A stretch of DNA of 6,417 nt from Burkholderiaceae bacterium (GTDB lineage Bacteria; Pseudomonadota; Gammaproteobacteria; Burkholderiales; Burkholderiaceae_D). Positions 5,706 to 6,417 of the stretch are shown here, piece after piece. The stretch covers positions 1 to 6,417 of the forward strand of contig JAISIS010000065.1 of NCBI GenBank assembly GCA_031261905.1, in the 5' to 3' direction. The first letter of the stretch is position 1. Each line of letters begins with the position of its first letter. The notes beneath the pieces were generated by a model. The model saw only the letters and a program-made list of their open reading frames with translations. It did no database searches and was not told the DNA's origin. Position numbers and translations under genes: made by a program.

Positions 5706-6417
5706 ATGCAACTACATGAAAGCGCGACAGCCGCTCTATCCGAGCCACAGGAAATATCCCGGGAAGTATTGATTGAAAAATACGCCAAAGGGAATGAAAC
5801 CACTGCGGAAGAGGTGATGGAGCGGGTGGCCTTGGCGCTGACCGAGGTTGAGTCTGCTGAAAACAGGAAAAAGTACCAGGAAGAATTTCTGTGGGCGATG
5901 CAAAACGGGTTTATTCCGGCTGGCCGCGTCAGCAGTGCGGCGGGTACCGGCCTGCAAACCACGCTGATTAATTGTTTTGTGCAGCCGGTTGGCGATTCCA
6001 TCACCAATGTGGTTGACGGCAAGCCGGGTATTTATACCGCGCTGGCGCAGGCTGCGGAAACCATGCGCCGGGGTGGCGGCGTGGGCTATAACTTTTCCGC
6101 CATACGTCCTAAAGGCGCTTTCGTCAAAGGCACGGGCAGCAGCGCTTCCGGCCCGATTTCCTACATGAGGGTATTTGACCGCTCATGCGAAACCGTGGAA
6201 TCGGCGGGTGCGCGTCGCGGTGCGCAGATGGCGGTGCTCAATATTGATCATCCCGATATCGAGGAATTCATCACTGTAAAACAGGAGCAGGGGCAGCTCA
6301 GCAATTTCAATGTATCTGTAGGTGTGACGGATGCCTTCATGAGCGCTGTCGAGGCTGACGGGGATTTCGAGCTCGTCCACAAGGCGGAGCCTAATGACGA
6401 ATTGAAAGCGGCAGGCG
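5706..6417 (+). CDS. nrdJ: Class II (B12-dependent) ribonucleotide reductase, 5' part
   Basis: This is the first 237 codons of an adenosylcobalamin-dependent ribonucleotide reductase, open to the window edge. The enzyme reduces ribonucleotides to deoxyribonucleotides with a thiyl radical generated from coenzyme B12 and needs neither oxygen nor an NrdB-type subunit. Residues about 17-75 form the RNR N-terminal domain. [14 protein letters not shown] (86-99) carries C90, which by family alignment is the N-terminal cysteine of the redox pair. [19 protein letters not shown] (120-138), [20 protein letters not shown] (148-167) and [20 protein letters not shown] (170-189) are the blocks that distinguish NrdJ from class I NrdA. 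No ATP-cone precedes the core, so this form probably lacks the dATP activity switch. The second active-site cysteines and the C-terminal cysteines lie beyond the window. The start is well supported by AGGAG at 5695-5699. Confidence 0.93.
   Translation, partial: MQLHESATAALSEPQEISREVLIEKYAKGNETTAEEVMERVALALTEVESAENRKKYQEEFLWAMQNGFIPAGRVSSAAGTGLQTTLINCFVQPVGDSITNVVDGKPGIYTALAQAAETMRRGGGVGYNFSAIRPKGAFVKGTGSSASGPISYMRVFDRSCETVESAGARRGAQMAVLNIDHPDIEEFITVKQEQGQLSNFNVSVGVTDAFMSAVEADGDFELVHKAEPNDELKAAG

Overview
The window is an ordinary-looking stretch of bacterial chromosome. It most resembles a Gram-negative proteobacterium, probably a betaproteobacterium of the Nitrosomonadales/Gallionellaceae sort. 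That placement is inferred from the protein sequences and from the moderately GC-rich coding DNA contrasted with an AT-rich promoter region. I recognise no mobile element, CRISPR array, tRNA or rRNA.

Layout: positions 2-502 hold the 5' part of a minus-strand gene (DUF6765-like, HxxxDxxxH motif) that runs off the left edge. Positions 503-935 are a divergent, strongly AT-rich intergenic region. It contains a cluster of overlapping palindromes, a perfect match to the IHF core consensus, exact A/T-rich 9- and 12-base repeats, and promoter-like hexamers on both sides. Four plus-strand genes follow in close succession: alaS (alanyl-tRNA synthetase, 936-3548), a TusA/SirA-family sulfur carrier (3564-3803), etfB (3863-4615) and etfA (4628-5563). 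An intercistronic hairpin (3805-3838) separates the TusA-like gene from etfB. After a 142-base gap, positions 5706-6417 carry the first 237 codons of an adenosylcobalamin-dependent class II ribonucleotide reductase (nrdJ), which runs off the right edge.

How the genes fit together: alaS charges tRNA-Ala. The TusA-like protein presumably carries persulfide sulfur for tRNA thiolation, cofactor synthesis or sulfur metabolism. EtfB and EtfA form the heterodimeric FAD/AMP electron-transfer flavoprotein that passes electrons from dehydrogenases to ETF-quinone oxidoreductase. NrdJ makes deoxynucleotides independently of oxygen using coenzyme B12. Tight spacing suggests that alaS, the tusA-like gene, etfB and etfA can be co-transcribed, but their functions are not obviously connected.

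No clearly new system is visible. The parts most worth a second look are the structured alaS/DUF6765 divergent regulatory region, the intercistronic hairpin and the DUF6765-like gene.
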